Source of the DNA: Novipirellula caenicola
GTDB taxonomy: Bacteria > Planctomycetota > Planctomycetia > Pirellulales > Pirellulaceae
Assembly: GCF_039545035.1 (NCBI RefSeq)
Contig: NZ_BAABRO010000028.1
Coordinates: 1-64,000, forward strand
Direction: 5' to 3'
DNA length: 64,000 nt
Positions 8,755-18,828 of the stretch are shown here, one piece after another. The notes under the pieces were generated by a model. It ran no database searches, was not told the origin of the DNA, and worked only from the letters and a program-made list of their open reading frames with translations. Both the position numbers and the translations under genes were made by a program. Position 1 is the stretch's first letter. Each line of letters starts with the position of its first letter.

Positions 8755-9600
8755 CAATGAACTTGAACGTTGCAATCTCTAACACAACGTGGCCCCACCC
8801 AGAGCTTGCTTCGCTCGCTCTGACCTCCCCAAAACAAGTTTCGGGGAGGTGAAGCACGCCAACGGCTTGGAAAGCCGAGCGACTATCGGTTGCCGGATCG
8901 GCGGCGTTTGCAGCAACTTGATTCGACCTACGCAATGAACTCGTACGTTGCAATCTCTAACACAACGTGGCCCCACCCAGAGCTTGCTTCGCTCGCTCTG
9001 ACCTCCCCAAAACAAGTTTCGGGGAGGTGAAGCACGCCAACGGCTTGGAAAGCCGAGCGACAATCGGATACCGGATCGAAGCTTGCAGCAACTTGATTCG
9101 ACCTACGCAATGAACTTGAACGTTGCAATCTCTAACACAACGTAGCCCCACCCAGAGCTTGCTTCGCTCGCTCTGACCTCCCCAAAACAAGTTTCGGGGA
9201 GGTGAAGCGCGCCAACGGCTTGGAAAGCCGAGCGACTATCGGATGCCGGATCGGCGCTTGCAGCAACTTGATTCGACCTACGCAATGAACTTGAACGTTG
9301 CAATCTCTAACACAACGTGGCCCCACCCAGAGCTTGCTTCGCTCGCTCTGACCTCCCCAAAACAAGTTTTGGGGAGGTCAAGCACGCCAACGGCTTGGAA
9401 AGCCGAGCGACTATCGGATACCGGATCAGCGTTTGCAGCAACTTGATTCGACCTACGCAATGAACTTGAACGTTGCAATCTCTAACACAACGAGGCCCCA
9501 CCCAGAGCTTGCTTCACTCGCTCTGACCTCCCCAAAACAAGTTTCGGGGAGGTGAAGCACGCCAACGGCTTGGAAAGCCGAGCGACTATCGGATACCGCT
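8755..9600. repeat. Five-copy ~175-bp tandem array with two hairpins per unit
   Basis: Units begin with AATGAACTTGAACGTTGCAA (AATGAACTCGTACG in copy 2) at about 8757, 8935, 9110, 9285 and 9460, giving periods of 178, 175, 175 and 175 bp; the fifth copy is cut short near 9600. Each unit carries the hairpin ACCTCCCC-N12-GGGGAGGT (8823-8850, 9001-9028, 9176-9203, 9351-9378, 9526-9553) and a second stem CGGCTTGGAAAGCCG. Copies differ at only a few positions. The array fills the gap between convergent genes (MazG-like and tatD). Minus-strand frames starting MQRSSSLRRSNQVAA recur with each unit but are repeat artefacts, since the period is not a multiple of three. Confidence 0.93.
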
Positions 9601-9605
9601 CCGGA

Positions 9606-10388
9606 CTAAACCGGCAATCCAAACAAACGGCAGGCGTTTTCAGTGGTGATCGCCGCTAATCGCTCGGGCGATACGCCTCGGACATCGGCGAGACAGCGAA
9701 GCGTGTGAGCCACGCGCGCCGGTTCGTTGGGCCGTTTGCCTCGCAGTGGTTCGGGGCTGAGGTAGGGGGCGTCGGTTTCAACGAGCAATTTGTCGTCGGG
9801 AACGATTGCCGCAACGGCACGCAAATCATCACTCTTTTTGAACGTCACCATTCCGGCGAAACTGAGGTGCAGCCCCATCTCTAAACACTGTTTGCCCAGC
9901 GCGATATTGCCGGTGAACGAGTGCATGATGCCTGCGGGCACCGACGATTGCCGCTGCAATTGCTCGACAATCAAATCGCCACTTTCACGCATATGGATCA
10001 CCATCGGCAATCCCGTGTCGCGACACAACTGCATGTGACGATCAAAGTAGTCGTGTTGCAACGGCAGTGGCGTGTCGTCCCAATAACAATCCAATCCCGT
10101 TTCGCCGATCGCTTTGACGCCAACTTGGGAAACCATCGCTTTGATCTGGGCAAAATCTTCTTCGCCCGCTTCGGCGGCCGAGTTCGGTTGGATCCCGATC
10201 GTGGCAAACAAGTAATCCGGATACGCTGCGGCAAGCTCGCACGCGCGGCGACTGGTTTTCACATCAATCCCAACCACGTTGATTCCGACCACCCCCGCAT
10301 CCTTGGCACGTGTGATCACGTCGTCAACGATTCCGTCAAAGGCATCGGTATTGAGATGAGCGTGAGTATCAAAGAGCGTGAGCGTCAT
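9606..10388 (-). CDS. tatD: TatD-family metal-dependent hydrolase
   Basis: TIM-barrel hydrolase of 260 residues of the TatD DNase family. It starts with the metal-binding motif LFDTHAHLNTDAFD, followed by AIGETGLDCYWD, MVIHMRESG and LVETDAPYLSPEPLRGKRNEP-like sequence, all standard for the family (metal ligands His, Glu, His, Asp). Members have DNase activity and were linked to DNA repair and turnover. Its ATG at 10388 overlaps the stop of cdsA by four bases (ATGA), so the two are translationally coupled. Upstream in-frame codons belong to the cdsA region in another frame. Confidence 0.92.
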   Translation of the reverse strand: MTLTLFDTHAHLNTDAFDGIVDDVITRAKDAGVVGINVVGIDVKTSRRACELAAAYPDYLFATIGIQPNSAAEAGEEDFAQIKAMVSQVGVKAIGETGLDCYWDDTPLPLQHDYFDRHMQLCRDTGLPMVIHMRESGDLIVEQLQRQSSVPAGIMHSFTGNIALGKQCLEMGLHLSFAGMVTFKKSDDLRAVAAIVPDDKLLVETDAPYLSPEPLRGKRPNEPARVAHTLRCLADVRGVSPERLAAITTENACRLFGLPV

Positions 10389-11422
10389 ACCGACCAAAAG
10401 AAACGAGTGAGGTGATAGAAGACGGGGGCGGCGAAACAGATCGTGTCGATTTGATCCAGCAGTCCTGCGTGTCCTTGGACAAGCGTTCCCGTGTCGGTGA
10501 CGCCTCGGTCGCGTTTGATTGCACTCATCGTCATCGTTCCGGCACATGCCATCACGGTCACGACGGCCCCCAGGATCCAAGCTTCCCACGGATGAAACGG
10601 AGTGGCCCAGGAAAGCGCCGCAGCGACCAGTCCCGTGGTCACCATCGAGCCCAAGAAACCTTCCCAGGTTCGCGATGCGTTGATTTTCTCGGCGATCACT
10701 TTGCGACCGGCAAGTTTCCCCCAGGCGCGTTCGAACACCGAGGCGAGCTGTGCGATCAAGACAAAGAAAACGAGCAGGCTGACGTTGCTGCCGTTCCAAG
10801 GAATTTTGCCGGTTTGCACCAAATCAAGGTCCAGTAGCGCCGGCGCGTAACTGAGCGAGTAGACGCAGATCAACAACCCCGATTGAATCTTGGCGCTGCG
10901 TTCGAGAAACCGTTTGTAATCGCCGGCGATCGCCGCCCGGGCCGGGATAAACAGACTCGCATAAACTGGAATCATGATGCTGTAGAAATCATAAAAATCA
11001 CGGTTGGGGTCCGTCGTGATCCAGCTGGGCGGACTGCTGCCCAGTCCAATCAAGATGTACTGCAGCGGGGTGAAAATAAAGAACACCCAAAACAGCGTGC
11101 GGTGATCGCCTCGCCGCGTGGGCGTCATCGTGATGAATTCACGCAGCGCCCAAAAGGAAACGAAACCAAACAGCACGACGACCCCGACGCGGTGCAGCAC
11201 AAAGCCGAACACAAAGATCGCCAGCATCATCCACCACACGCGGACTTTGTGCTTGAACCTCGCGATCAGCGCCGATTCAATCCCCATCGGTTCACGACGC
11301 GAGAGCACTTCGCCAACCACCGTGGCGATGCCAAGTGCCGTGATGATCACTGCCAGCAGAATATAGGTGCGATTGGAAAGCCACTGCGCGTTTGCTAGCA
11401 CGCCATCGGCCGAGGCTAGCAT
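10385..11422 (-). CDS. cdsA: Phosphatidate cytidylyltransferase (CdsA/YnbB-like)
   Basis: Polytopic inner-membrane enzyme of 345 residues that makes CDP-diacylglycerol from phosphatidate and CTP, the branch point to phospholipids. Several hydrophobic helices are visible (YILLAVIITALGIATVVG, MMLAIFVFGFVLHRVGVVVL and others). The C-terminal signature is SAIKRDRGVTDTGTLVQGHA followed by GLLDQIDT; it resembles the YnbB-type variant, and the usual Arg of the final DR-x-D is Gln here. The start at 11422 is a choice: the frame is open to 11575 but the extra residues do not look conserved. Coupled to tatD downstream. Confidence 0.82.
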   Translation of the reverse strand: MLASADGVLANAQWLSNRTYILLAVIITALGIATVVGEVLSRREPMGIESALIARFKHKVRVWWMMLAIFVFGFVLHRVGVVVLFGFVSFWALREFITMTPTRRGDHRTLFWVFFIFTPLQYILIGLGSSPPSWITTDPNRDFYDFYSIMIPVYASLFIPARAAIAGDYKRFLERSAKIQSGLLICVYSLSYAPALLDLDLVQTGKIPWNGSNVSLLVFFVLIAQLASVFERAWGKLAGRKVIAEKINASRTWEGFLGSMVTTGLVAAALSWATPFHPWEAWILGAVVTVMACAGTMTMSAIKRDRGVTDTGTLVQGHAGLLDQIDTICFAAPVFYHLTRFFWSV

Positions 11423-11998
11423 CCCGCTTGGTCGAAAGCCACAAACGCTCGGGCGTAGCGACGACAGCAGGTCGGATGCGGCGGTGGAAATTTGACTTAA
11501 AACGTTCACGAAAACTTTCAATGCAGTGCAATCGACCAGCCACGAACCATTAAGACCGCAACCAGCGTAGATCAATTTCCCGGTTGACTAGTCGAGCTCA
11601 TCATCAAACGGGCTTCGAATCAATGCGGGCCTCCAATCAAAACGGCTCCTCGATTAGGCGGGCCTTGACCATTGGCGGACATAAAACAAACAAGCTGGCC
11701 GTCGAACCAAGTGGCTGTCAACGCAGATTCCCAGCTAAATCGCAGTCCGAAATGCCGTCGCTCCCTTCCCCCCGGTGGCCATCGTGCCTGGGATTGTAAT
11801 GGCTGGACCCACGTTCTGACGAGCACGCTCCGACCCGTTTTTTTGGACCCGAAAATGCCAGAATTCGCGGTTTGGTTACCAAGAATTTCTCTGGATGTTA
11901 CGAATGGTCCACAAGTTGCGTATTGGACACGATATCGCTTTGCGCTGTCGTTTTGGCGTCAAGGTGTGTGTTTTCCCGAATGAGGTGATAGAAAGCCA
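11423..11998. other. Intergenic region without recognised gene
   Basis: About 575 bases between the cdsA start and the Zn-protease gene on the opposite strand. It must hold both divergent promoters. Short frames on both strands do not look like proteins, and no structured RNA was recognised. Confidence 0.5.
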
Positions 11999-12667
11999 AT
12001 GATGCTTTACTTTTTGTTTGTGTTGCCCCCCTTCCTTTTGGGGCTGTATGCCCAGTGGAAGGTGAAATCGGCTTTTGCGCAAATGAGTAAGATTTCGACC
12101 CGAATGTCGGGGGCGCAAGCGGCTCGCCGCATGCTGGATAGTGCCGGACTTCATTCCGTGGGAATTGAACAAGTCAGCGGCATGTTGAGCGATCACTACG
12201 ACCCTCGGGCAAAGGTGCTGCGATTGAGCAACGACGTGTACAACGGTCACAGCATGGCCGCCGTCGGTGTGGCATGTCACGAAGCGGGGCACGCGTTCCA
12301 AGACGCACAGAATTACGCGCCGCTGATGATCCGCAATACTGCCGTTCCGGCTGCGAATTTTGGCTCTGGCGCGGGGATTTGGATGCTGTTGGGAGGTATC
12401 TGGTTCGGGATCCCAGCGTTGGCTTGGATTGGCGTGATTTTGTTCGCCGCGGTCGTTTTTTTCCAAGTGGTGAACTTGCCTGTCGAATTCAACGCCAGCT
12501 CACGAGCTCGCGAACAACTGGTCGCGCAAGGGATCATCGCGGGCAACGAAGAACATTACGTTGCCAAAGTCCTTAACGCGGCAGCACTAACCTATGTCGC
12601 AGCAACGCTGCAATCGATCATGACGCTGGCCTATTACCTATTCATCCTGTTGAACGATCGCCGTTAA
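11999..12667 (+). CDS. Membrane zinc metallopeptidase (YugP/Zn_peptidase_2)
   Basis: A membrane protein of 222 residues of the YugP-like family of predicted neutral zinc proteases. The N-terminus is a membrane helix (MMLYFLFVLPPFLLGLYA), the zinc motif is GVACHEAGHAFQDA at about residues 89-102, and two or three more hydrophobic helices follow (WMLLGGIWFGIPALAWIGVI and LQSIMTLAYYLFILL). The second-sphere segment LPVEFNASSRA is typical for the family. Length agrees with the family's usual 220-230 residues. The physiological substrate is unknown. The gene stands alone with a strong terminator 90 bases after the stop. Confidence 0.9.
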   Translation: MMLYFLFVLPPFLLGLYAQWKVKSAFAQMSKISTRMSGAQAARRMLDSAGLHSVGIEQVSGMLSDHYDPRAKVLRLSNDVYNGHSMAAVGVACHEAGHAFQDAQNYAPLMIRNTAVPAANFGSGAGIWMLLGGIWFGIPALAWIGVILFAAVVFFQVVNLPVEFNASSRAREQLVAQGIIAGNEEHYVAKVLNAAALTYVAATLQSIMTLAYYLFILLNDRR

Positions 12668-12757
12668 CGGGTGGAATGGGCATCGAGCCGAGTGAATCGC
12701 ATTCGCCTTGCGGCGTGCCATTCAGCTCGTCGATGGCGTCGCAGATCATTTCCAGCT

Positions 12758-12796
12758 ACGGTAGGACGATCCCCATTCGTCCTACCGTTTTTTTTT
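12758..12796 (+). terminator. Strong intrinsic terminator directly before the dehydratase start
   Basis: A 12-bp stem ACGGTAGGACGA, loop of 7 bases, TCGTCCTACCGT, runs into a tract of nine T residues. This is the clearest factor-independent terminator in the window. It ends the Zn-protease transcript, but its T tract stops only about 10 bases before the ATG of the next gene on the same strand, leaving little room for a separate promoter downstream of it. Confidence 0.88.
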
Positions 12797-12806
12797 GGTG
12801 TTCCCC

Positions 12807-14789
12807 ATGAGCGAACCTGACTACTTTGGTGCTCTCGAAAATGTTGCTGCCGTCCAAACCAAGGCAGCGGGTCCGAGCGGAAAGCTGCCGCTCAGCGACG
12901 AGATCCTGCGGAATTGGAGCAGCGGCGATCTGTTCGGATTGACCCAAAGTGTTGGCATGGGTTTTGACCCGCGACGGGTATTGGGCGACCAGTACCTGAT
13001 CCTCAGCACGCAAGGCGGGATGCGGAATCCTGATGGCACCCCGATTGCGCTCGGTTACCACACGGGGCACTGGGAAGTCGGGTTGTTGGTCCAAGCGGCG
13101 GCAGAACAGGTGTGCCAACATGACGGTGTTCCGTTTGCCGCGTTCGTCAGCGATCCGTGCGATGGTCGGACGCAGGGAACTCAGGGCATGTTTGACTCGC
13201 TGCCCTACCGCAATGACGCCGCGATGGTGATGCGGCGATTGATCCGATCGCTACCGCAGCGTAAAGGCGTGATCGGCATTGCAACCTGTGACAAGGGATT
13301 GCCTGCGATGATGATGGCGCTGGCCGGATCCAGCCAACTTGCCAACGTATTGGTGCCGGGCGGGGTGACGCTTCCGCCCACCGTGGGTGAGGACGCAGGC
13401 AAAGTGCAAACGATCGGCGCCCGCTATTCACGCGGTGAAATGTCGCTCGAAGAAGCATCGCTCGAAGGCTGCCGAGCGTGCGGAACCCCGGGGGGTGGTT
13501 GTCAATTCTTGGGAACGGCGGCGACTAGCCAAGTCGTGGCCGAAGCTCTTGGGATGACCGTGCCACACGCGGCGCTGGCACCGAGCGGGCAACCGATTTG
13601 GACCAAGCTGGCTCGCGATTCGGCCGACGCATCGCGACAAATGGTGCTGCGAGGCCAATCACTTCGCGACGTGTTGACCGACGATGCGATCTTCAATGCG
13701 ATGCTGATCCACGCCGCGGTTGGTGGCAGCACAAATTTGTTACTGCACATCCCCGCGATCGCAGCGGCGGCGGGTCTTCAACGCCCCGATGCGGCGGCGT
13801 TTCGCAAGATCAACCAGATGGTGCCTCGCTTTGTCGACTGTCTGCCCAATGGTCCCGTTGGACATCCGACGGTGCGATTATTTTTAGCAGGCGGGGTCCC
13901 CGAGGTCGCATGGCACCTGCGAGAACAAGGACTGCTTCGCGCCGACGCAATCACGGTCACCGGCAAGACATGGAACGAACTGCTCGACGTGTGGCAGACC
14001 AGCGATCGACGGCAAGTTTGTCGTGAACGACTTGTCGAAGCAGACGGTGTCGATCCCGATGAAGTGATCATCCCGCCAACCGAAGCGACGCGACGCGGGA
14101 TGACCAGCACCGTTTGCTTTCCCAGCGGCAATCTTTGTCCCGAAGGATCGGTGATCAAAGCCACGTCGATCGATCCAAGTGTGATTGACGAAGACAACGT
14201 CTATCGCAAACGAGGTCCGGCCCGAGTTTTCACCACCGAGCGGGCGGCGATCGCCGCAATCAAGGGACAAACCGAACCGGCGATCAAAGCGGGTGACGTG
14301 ATCGTGTTGATCGGCCGCGGTCCGCTGGGATGCGGTATGGAAGAAACGTACCAAATCACCTCGGCACTAAAATACTTGTCGTTCGGCAAAGAGGTGGCCT
14401 TGATTACCGATGCCCGATTCTCGGGGGTCAGCACCGGGGCCTGCATTGGGCACATCGGTCCCGAAGCATTGGCGGGCGGCCCGATTGCCAAAGTCCGCGA
14501 TGGCGACATCATCGAAATCGAAGTCGACCGGGTTTCGTTGACGGGCCGAGTCGATTTGGTGCTCGAACCGGGGGCGGCCGAAACGACGGTCGAGCAGCGG
14601 TTTGCCGCACGTGAACCGCACCCGGATTTATCGGTCGAAGCAGAAATGCCCGCCGATACAAGATTGTGGGCGGCGCTTCAGCAAGTCGGCGGGGGGACGT
14701 GGGGCGGCTGTGTGTACGATGTCGATGAGATCGTAGCGACGCTTCAAGCGGGACTAAAGGCAAGACAGGGGCAACGAGAAAGCCGTTGA
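12807..14789 (+). CDS. IlvD/Edd-family dehydratase, D-xylonate dehydratase type (YjhG/YagF-like)
   Basis: Iron-sulfur dehydratase of 660 residues. It matches the YjhG/YagF sugar-acid branch rather than dihydroxy-acid dehydratase Ilv[38 protein letters not shown] and [17 protein letters not shown] are branch-specific cluster and metal motifs. The reaction would remove water from an aldonate such as D-xylonate to give 2-keto-3-deoxy-pentonate. A TTG at 12795 is open, but the ATG at 12807 is the natural start. The next steps of a Weimberg-type route (FAH-family dehydratase and ketoglutarate semialdehyde dehydrogenase) are encoded near 51-53.6 kb. Substrate could be another pentonate. Confidence 0.88.
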   Translation: MSEPDYFGALENVAAVQTKAAGPSGKLPLSDEILRNWSSGDLFGLTQSVGMGFDPRRVLGDQYLILSTQGGMRNPDGTPIALGYHTGHWEVGLLVQAAAEQVCQHDGVPFAAFVSDPCDGRTQGTQGMFDSLPYRNDAAMVMRRLIRSLPQRKGVIGIATCDKGLPAMMMALAGSSQLANVLVPGGVTLPPTVGEDAGKVQTIGARYSRGEMSLEEASLEGCRACGTPGGGCQFLGTAATSQVVAEALGMTVPHAALAPSGQPIWTKLARDSADASRQMVLRGQSLRDVLTDDAIFNAMLIHAAVGGSTNLLLHIPAIAAAAGLQRPDAAAFRKINQMVPRFVDCLPNGPVGHPTVRLFLAGGVPEVAWHLREQGLLRADAITVTGKTWNELLDVWQTSDRRQVCRERLVEADGVDPDEVIIPPTEATRRGMTSTVCFPSGNLCPEGSVIKATSIDPSVIDEDNVYRKRGPARVFTTERAAIAAIKGQTEPAIKAGDVIVLIGRGPLGCGMEETYQITSALKYLSFGKEVALITDARFSGVSTGACIGHIGPEALAGGPIAKVRDGDIIEIEVDRVSLTGRVDLVLEPGAAETTVEQRFAAREPHPDLSVEAEMPADTRLWAALQQVGGGTWGGCVYDVDEIVATLQAGLKARQGQRESR

Positions 14790-14959
14790 GGAAAATCGGC
14801 TGTTTCGCACATCGAATCACCCAATCGGCTTGCTGCCGACCAACTTCCGCCGGCGCTGGAAACCGCGACATAAAGCCCTTGCGAGACCGCGTCACTCGGG
14901 GATAATTCGTACAATTCTTGAACTTACAAACTTTTCCTCAAGCACTCAGGTAGCTAGTC

Positions 14960-15982
14960 ATGGCTTTGGTTCCACTTCGCGTTGTACTCGACCACGCAGC
15001 AGAAAATGATTACGGCGTTGCCGCGTTCAACGTCAACAACATGGAACAGATTCAAGCGATCATGGAGGCGGCCGAAGAAACCGATTCGCCCGTGATCATC
15101 CAAGCATCGCGTGGTGCGCGTGCTTATACGCAAGACAACTACCTGCGTCACTTGATGATCGCAGCGACCGAGTTGTACCCCCACATCCCGATCGTGATGC
15201 ACCAAGATCACGGCAACAGCCCTGAAACCTGCTTGTCGGCCATCGAAAACGGTTTCACCAGCGTGATGATGGATGGTTCGCTCGAAGCCGACGGCAAAAC
15301 CCCGGCCGATTACGACTACAACGTTCGCGTTACCGCCGAAGTTGTCAAAGCCGCTCACGCTCGCGGCGTCAGCGTCGAAGGCGAACTCGGTTGCCTCGGT
15401 TCGCTCGAATCGGGTGGCGGCGAGCAAGAAGACGGCCACGGTGCCGAAGGCGTTTTGACTCACGACCAATTGTTGACCGATCCGGATGAAGCAGCACGCT
15501 TCGTTGCCGAAACCGGCGTTGACGCATTGGCCGTTGCGATTGGCACCAGCCACGGTGCGTACAAGTTCACCAAGAAGCCCACCGGTGAAGTTTTGGCGAT
15601 GAGCCGAATCGAAGAGATTCACGCGAAATGCCCTAACACTCACTTGGTCATGCACGGCAGCAGCTCGGTACCACAAGAGCTTCAAGACATCATCAACAAG
15701 TACGGTGGTGAAATGAAGCAAACCTACGGCGTGCCTGTCGAAGAAATCCAACGCGGCATCAAGAGCGGTGTTCGCAAGATCAACGTCGACACCGATTGCC
15801 GTATGGCGATCACCGGTGCGATCCGCAAAGTCTTCGCTGAAGACAAGTCTGCGTTTGACCCACGTGCTTACTTGAAGCCAGCTCGCACCGCGATGAAGGA
15901 AGTTTGTGTCGCACGTATGGTTTCGTTCGGCCAAGCCGGCAACGCCGAGAAGCTTCGCAAATCGATGGCCGCCACTGCCTAA
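14960..15982 (+). CDS. fba: Class II fructose-1,6-bisphosphate aldolase
   Basis: Zinc-dependent aldolase of 340 residues, cleaving or forming fructose 1,6-bisphosphate in glycolysis and gluconeogenesis. It starts [20 protein letters not shown], and has the zinc-site strand [19 protein letters not shown], the glycine loop [20 protein letters not shown], the phosphate-binding region [11 protein letters not shown], and [13 protein letters not shown] and [18 protein letters not shown] near the end. The length and motifs fit the Calvin-cycle-like class IIB branch. The codons are noticeably uniform compared with neighbours, as expected for a highly expressed gene. A GTTG-type frame opening at 14954 adds two residues only. 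Confidence 0.95.
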   Translation: MALVPLRVVLDHAAENDYGVAAFNVNNMEQIQAIMEAAEETDSPVIIQASRGARAYTQDNYLRHLMIAATELYPHIPIVMHQDHGNSPETCLSAIENGFTSVMMDGSLEADGKTPADYDYNVRVTAEVVKAAHARGVSVEGELGCLGSLESGGGEQEDGHGAEGVLTHDQLLTDPDEAARFVAETGVDALAVAIGTSHGAYKFTKKPTGEVLAMSRIEEIHAKCPNTHLVMHGSSSVPQELQDIINKYGGEMKQTYGVPVEEIQRGIKSGVRKINVDTDCRMAITGAIRKVFAEDKSAFDPRAYLKPARTAMKEVCVARMVSFGQAGNAEKLRKSMAATA

Positions 15983-16024
15983 GTCGTGGGATAGGCTTCC
16001 AGCCTGTCATTGCATCATCCAAAG

Positions 16025-16052
16025 ACCTTCCCCAACCTCGATTGGGGAAGGT
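16025..16052 (+). terminator. Terminator-like hairpin after fba
   Basis: A perfect 11-bp stem ACCTTCCCCAA, loop CCTCGA, TTGGGGAAGGT follows the aldolase stop by about 40 bases and ends in a short T run (TTT). Its position fits transcription termination of fba, though the T tract is weak. Confidence 0.65.
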
Positions 16053-16087
16053 TTGGCATGAGTCGGTTTTGTGCGTAGCGAAACTCG

Positions 16088-16210
16088 CAGACGGCTTGTT
16101 GATTCAATGAAGTTTCCTTCGGCAAGGGGTGCATGATGGACTTTCTAGTCCGTCAATGGCGTATTCGACGGACTAGGAAGTCCATCGTACGACTAAATCA
16201 ACAAGCCGCA
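16088..16210. repeat. Long imperfect palindrome
   Basis: The inner arms GATGGACTTTCTAGTCCGTC (16135-16154) and GACGGACTAGGAAGTCCATC (16167-16186) pair at 19 of 20 positions around a 12-base loop. An outer pair, CGGCTTGTTGATT near 16092-16104 and AATCAACAAGCCG near 16197-16209, extends the symmetry. The element lies between fba and an acyl ligase gene. It looks like a mobile or REP-like palindrome. The remaining bases of 15983-16303 show nothing else. Confidence 0.8.
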
Positions 16211-16303
16211 GAGAGTATCGCCCACGAGGGATGGCGACCGAAAGTCTCTGCGACTTTCGCTACGGAAAGAAATTAATAAACGGGATTATATTTCCCACTT
16301 CTT

Positions 16304-17737
16304 ATGCACACCAATCTGCTCGATGCGTTTGACGAACAGGTGCAATCGCGAGCCGATTCGGTTGCCTTGATTACCTGGGAAAACGATCAAGTTTGCTCAC
16401 GATCTTGGCGGGAACTTGCGTCGCTGGTCCAAACGACGGCGGCCTATCTTGATGACCTCTTCGCGTCGTCGCCATCGCTGCCAAGACGCATCGGCTACCT
16501 CAGTGGCAATACGGTTGACGACGTGCTGTTAACGCTCGCCGCGGCCCGCATCGGCGCGATCCATGTTCCGATCAGCCGTCGGACAAACCCGGCTCATCAC
16601 CAAGCATGTTGGGACCGCGTCGGCGGCCACTGGATTGACGAAGAAGCCTTTGTCGCCGTTCGCTATGTTAACGTTGCAGACAACGCTTTTTTCGCAGACC
16701 GAGAAGCAATAGATCCCAAATCAGCTGCGTTGATCCTTTGGACTAGCGGCACCAGCGGGACGGCGAAAGGCGTCACGCTCTCTCACGAAACGCTCGTCAA
16801 AAACGCCTACGCCAAACTCAAGGCGGTTCCGCAATCGCCTGCGGACGTGCGGCTCACCAGTCTGCCGCTGGCGCATGCCTACGCGCGGACGTGCGACTTC
16901 GGCACTTGGTTATTAAGTGGCTGTACCCTTGTGCTGACCTATGGCTATGCGGGTTGGAAACAGATGGCGACGCATGTCCAACCGACGCTCGCCAACGTCG
17001 TCCCGAGCTTGGCCAATCGGCTGCTTGATGAAGAGCCAAACTCATTTGGGTTGTCGGCTCTGAAGATTCTTGGTTGTGGCGGTGCGGGGCTAACACGCGA
17101 AACGTTTGATCGTTGGGCTGAGCGAGGCGTCACCGTGATCCAAGGTTACGGGTGCACCGAGACCGGTCCCGTGATTTGCAGCGCAACGCCTGCGGAACCC
17201 ATTGCTGGATTGGTCGGTCGTCCGGTCGAAGGCTGGGAGATCGACATCCGCGACGGACGGTTGTTTGTCCGCGGCGATCACGTGATGCTGGGATATTGGA
17301 ATGATCCCGAAGCGACCGCTCAGCGGATTGACCGGAATGGCTGGTTCGACACAGGCGATGTTGTCGAAGTCGATCCGCAGTCGCAGCAATTTCGAGTCTT
17401 AGGACGCAGCGATGACGTAATCGTGCTTCCCAACGGTCACAAGATTTTTCCGGCCTCGGTCGAGCAGCGTGTCAACCGTGTGGTGGGGGTCCGGCATTCG
17501 ATGCTGGTTTACCGTGACCATTCGCTGCAGTTGTGGCTTGATCTTCACCAAGACGCGGACCGCTGCGAAATCGATGACAGTGTTCGCCAATTGCTGGCCG
17601 AGGAGGCTTCGTGGCAGGTCCCGGATCAACTGCTTTACTTTTCGCCGTCGCTGAGTGCGATCAGGGACGAGCTGACAGCAAAAGGGACAATTTGCCGCAG
17701 CCGCATTCTTGAAAACCGATTTTCCGCGATCGAGTAA
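16304..17737 (+). CDS. AMP-forming acyl-CoA synthetase/ligase
   Basis: ANL-superfamily enzyme of 477 residues that activates a carboxylic acid with ATP. The P-loop motif A3 is LILWTSGTSGTAKGVTLSH, A5 is GYGCTETGPVICS, A7 is WFDTGDVVEVD, and A8 is RSDDVIVLPNGHKIFPASVE. Near the C-terminus LTAKGTICRSRI supplies the lysine used for adenylation. At 477 residues it is short for an acyl-CoA synthetase (usually 500-650). No CoA-specific partner is nearby, so the acid substrate is unknown; long-chain fatty acid is the commonest guess. It ends seven bases before the convergent folD gene. Confidence 0.85.
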   Translation: MHTNLLDAFDEQVQSRADSVALITWENDQVCSRSWRELASLVQTTAAYLDDLFASSPSLPRRIGYLSGNTVDDVLLTLAAARIGAIHVPISRRTNPAHHQACWDRVGGHWIDEEAFVAVRYVNVADNAFFADREAIDPKSAALILWTSGTSGTAKGVTLSHETLVKNAYAKLKAVPQSPADVRLTSLPLAHAYARTCDFGTWLLSGCTLVLTYGYAGWKQMATHVQPTLANVVPSLANRLLDEEPNSFGLSALKILGCGGAGLTRETFDRWAERGVTVIQGYGCTETGPVICSATPAEPIAGLVGRPVEGWEIDIRDGRLFVRGDHVMLGYWNDPEATAQRIDRNGWFDTGDVVEVDPQSQQFRVLGRSDDVIVLPNGHKIFPASVEQRVNRVVGVRHSMLVYRDHSLQLWLDLHQDADRCEIDDSVRQLLAEEASWQVPDQLLYFSPSLSAIRDELTAKGTICRSRILENRFSAIE

Positions 17738-17744
17738 CGAAGGC

Positions 17745-18644
17745 TTAGCTCTTTTGCAGACGCGTTGCCAGCACGGTGTTGTGCAGCAGCATGGCAATCG
17801 TCAGCGGGCCGACGCCTCCAGGAACCGGTGTGATCGCCGAGGCAACTTCGGCAGCTTCGGCGTAGGCGACGTCACCAACCAATTTGTCGCCGACGCGGTT
17901 GATTCCGACATCAATCACCACGGCACCGGGTTTGACCATGTTGCCTTTGATCATTTCCGGTACGCCCACCGCGGCGATCAAACAGTCGGCCGACTGGCAA
18001 ACTTCGGCTAGATTCGCAGTCCGGCTGTGTGCGATCGTGACGGTGGCATTGGCGACTTCGCGGCCGCAGCTTCCATCGCGTTGGGCCAACATCATCGCCA
18101 TCGGCTTGCCGACAATGTCGCTGCGTCCGACCACCACGACATGTTTTCCCGCGACAGAAATGTTACTGCGATGCAGCAATTGCACGATTCCGTGCGGGGT
18201 ACAGGGCAAAAATCGAGGCCGGCCCTGCATCAAAAGCCCCACATTGACCGGCGAAAAAGCGTCAACATCCTTCAATGGGTCCACCGCGTCCAACACCGCT
18301 CGTTCGTCGAATCCGGCACCGCCATTTCCGGCAGCGGGAAGCGGAAGCTGAACCAAAATCCCGTTGACGGTGTCATCATGGTTTAGCTGATCGACAAGCT
18401 CCAACAACTGACTTTGGCTGGTCTCGGCCGGCAAACGGTGAGTCCGTCCCTCGATTCCCGCTTTTTCGCAGGCCCGCTGTTTATTGCGGACATACACCTG
18501 GCTGGCGGGGTCTTCACCCACCAACACGGCAGCCAGACAGGGGACGACATCGCGACCAAGATCTTGCTTGAGTTTCTCGACATCCTGGGCCACTTCGGAA
18601 CGGATTTCAGCGGCAATTCGCTTGCCATCGAGTATTTCAGCCAT
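17745..18644 (-). CDS. folD: Methylenetetrahydrofolate dehydrogenase/cyclohydrolase
   Basis: Bifunctional FolD of 299 residues, interconverting 5,10-methylene- and 10-formyl-tetrahydrofolate in one-carbon metabolism. It starts [20 protein letters not shown]; the catalytic Tyr and Lys are in [25 protein letters not shown] and [11 protein letters not shown] are family signatures, and [20 protein letters not shown] is the NADP-binding loop. The ATG at 18644 is where the family begins; the frame is open upstream to 18788. An 8-residue insertion-like stretch ([18 protein letters not shown]) follows the LPLP motif. The gene is divergent from the sulfite reductase gene. Confidence 0.94.
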   Translation of the reverse strand: MAEILDGKRIAAEIRSEVAQDVEKLKQDLGRDVVPCLAAVLVGEDPASQVYVRNKQRACEKAGIEGRTHRLPAETSQSQLLELVDQLNHDDTVNGILVQLPLPAAGNGGAGFDERAVLDAVDPLKDVDAFSPVNVGLLMQGRPRFLPCTPHGIVQLLHRSNISVAGKHVVVVGRSDIVGKPMAMMLAQRDGSCGREVANATVTIAHSRTANLAEVCQSADCLIAAVGVPEMIKGNMVKPGAVVIDVGINRVGDKLVGDVAYAEAAEVASAITPVPGGVGPLTIAMLLHNTVLATRLQKS

Positions 18645-18828
18645 TGAGTTTTTCGCCTGGGACAAAGTGTCGGTTGGATCGCCATAGTGGCATTTCGATC
18701 TCGTCGTTATAGTATTCGTAAACCGCACAGGTTTGCGGAACCCCACTAGACACAACGACGAGGCCGACGTGCCGACGAATTGTGTCAACTATTTAACGCA
18801 AATGAAATCTCACAGGATTTGAGTCTCG

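Noticed and set aside
8779-9501. Repeated minus-strand frames of 64-77 codons across the tandem array, starting MFWGGQSERSKLWVG or MQRSSSLRRSNQVAA
   Set aside because: They arise from the ~175-bp unit, whose length is not a multiple of three; each frame is ended by the same repeat stop and there is no ribosome binding site.
8755-9600. Possible CRISPR array
   Set aside because: The units are about 175 bp and contiguous, without unique spacers or a short fixed repeat, and no cas gene is present.
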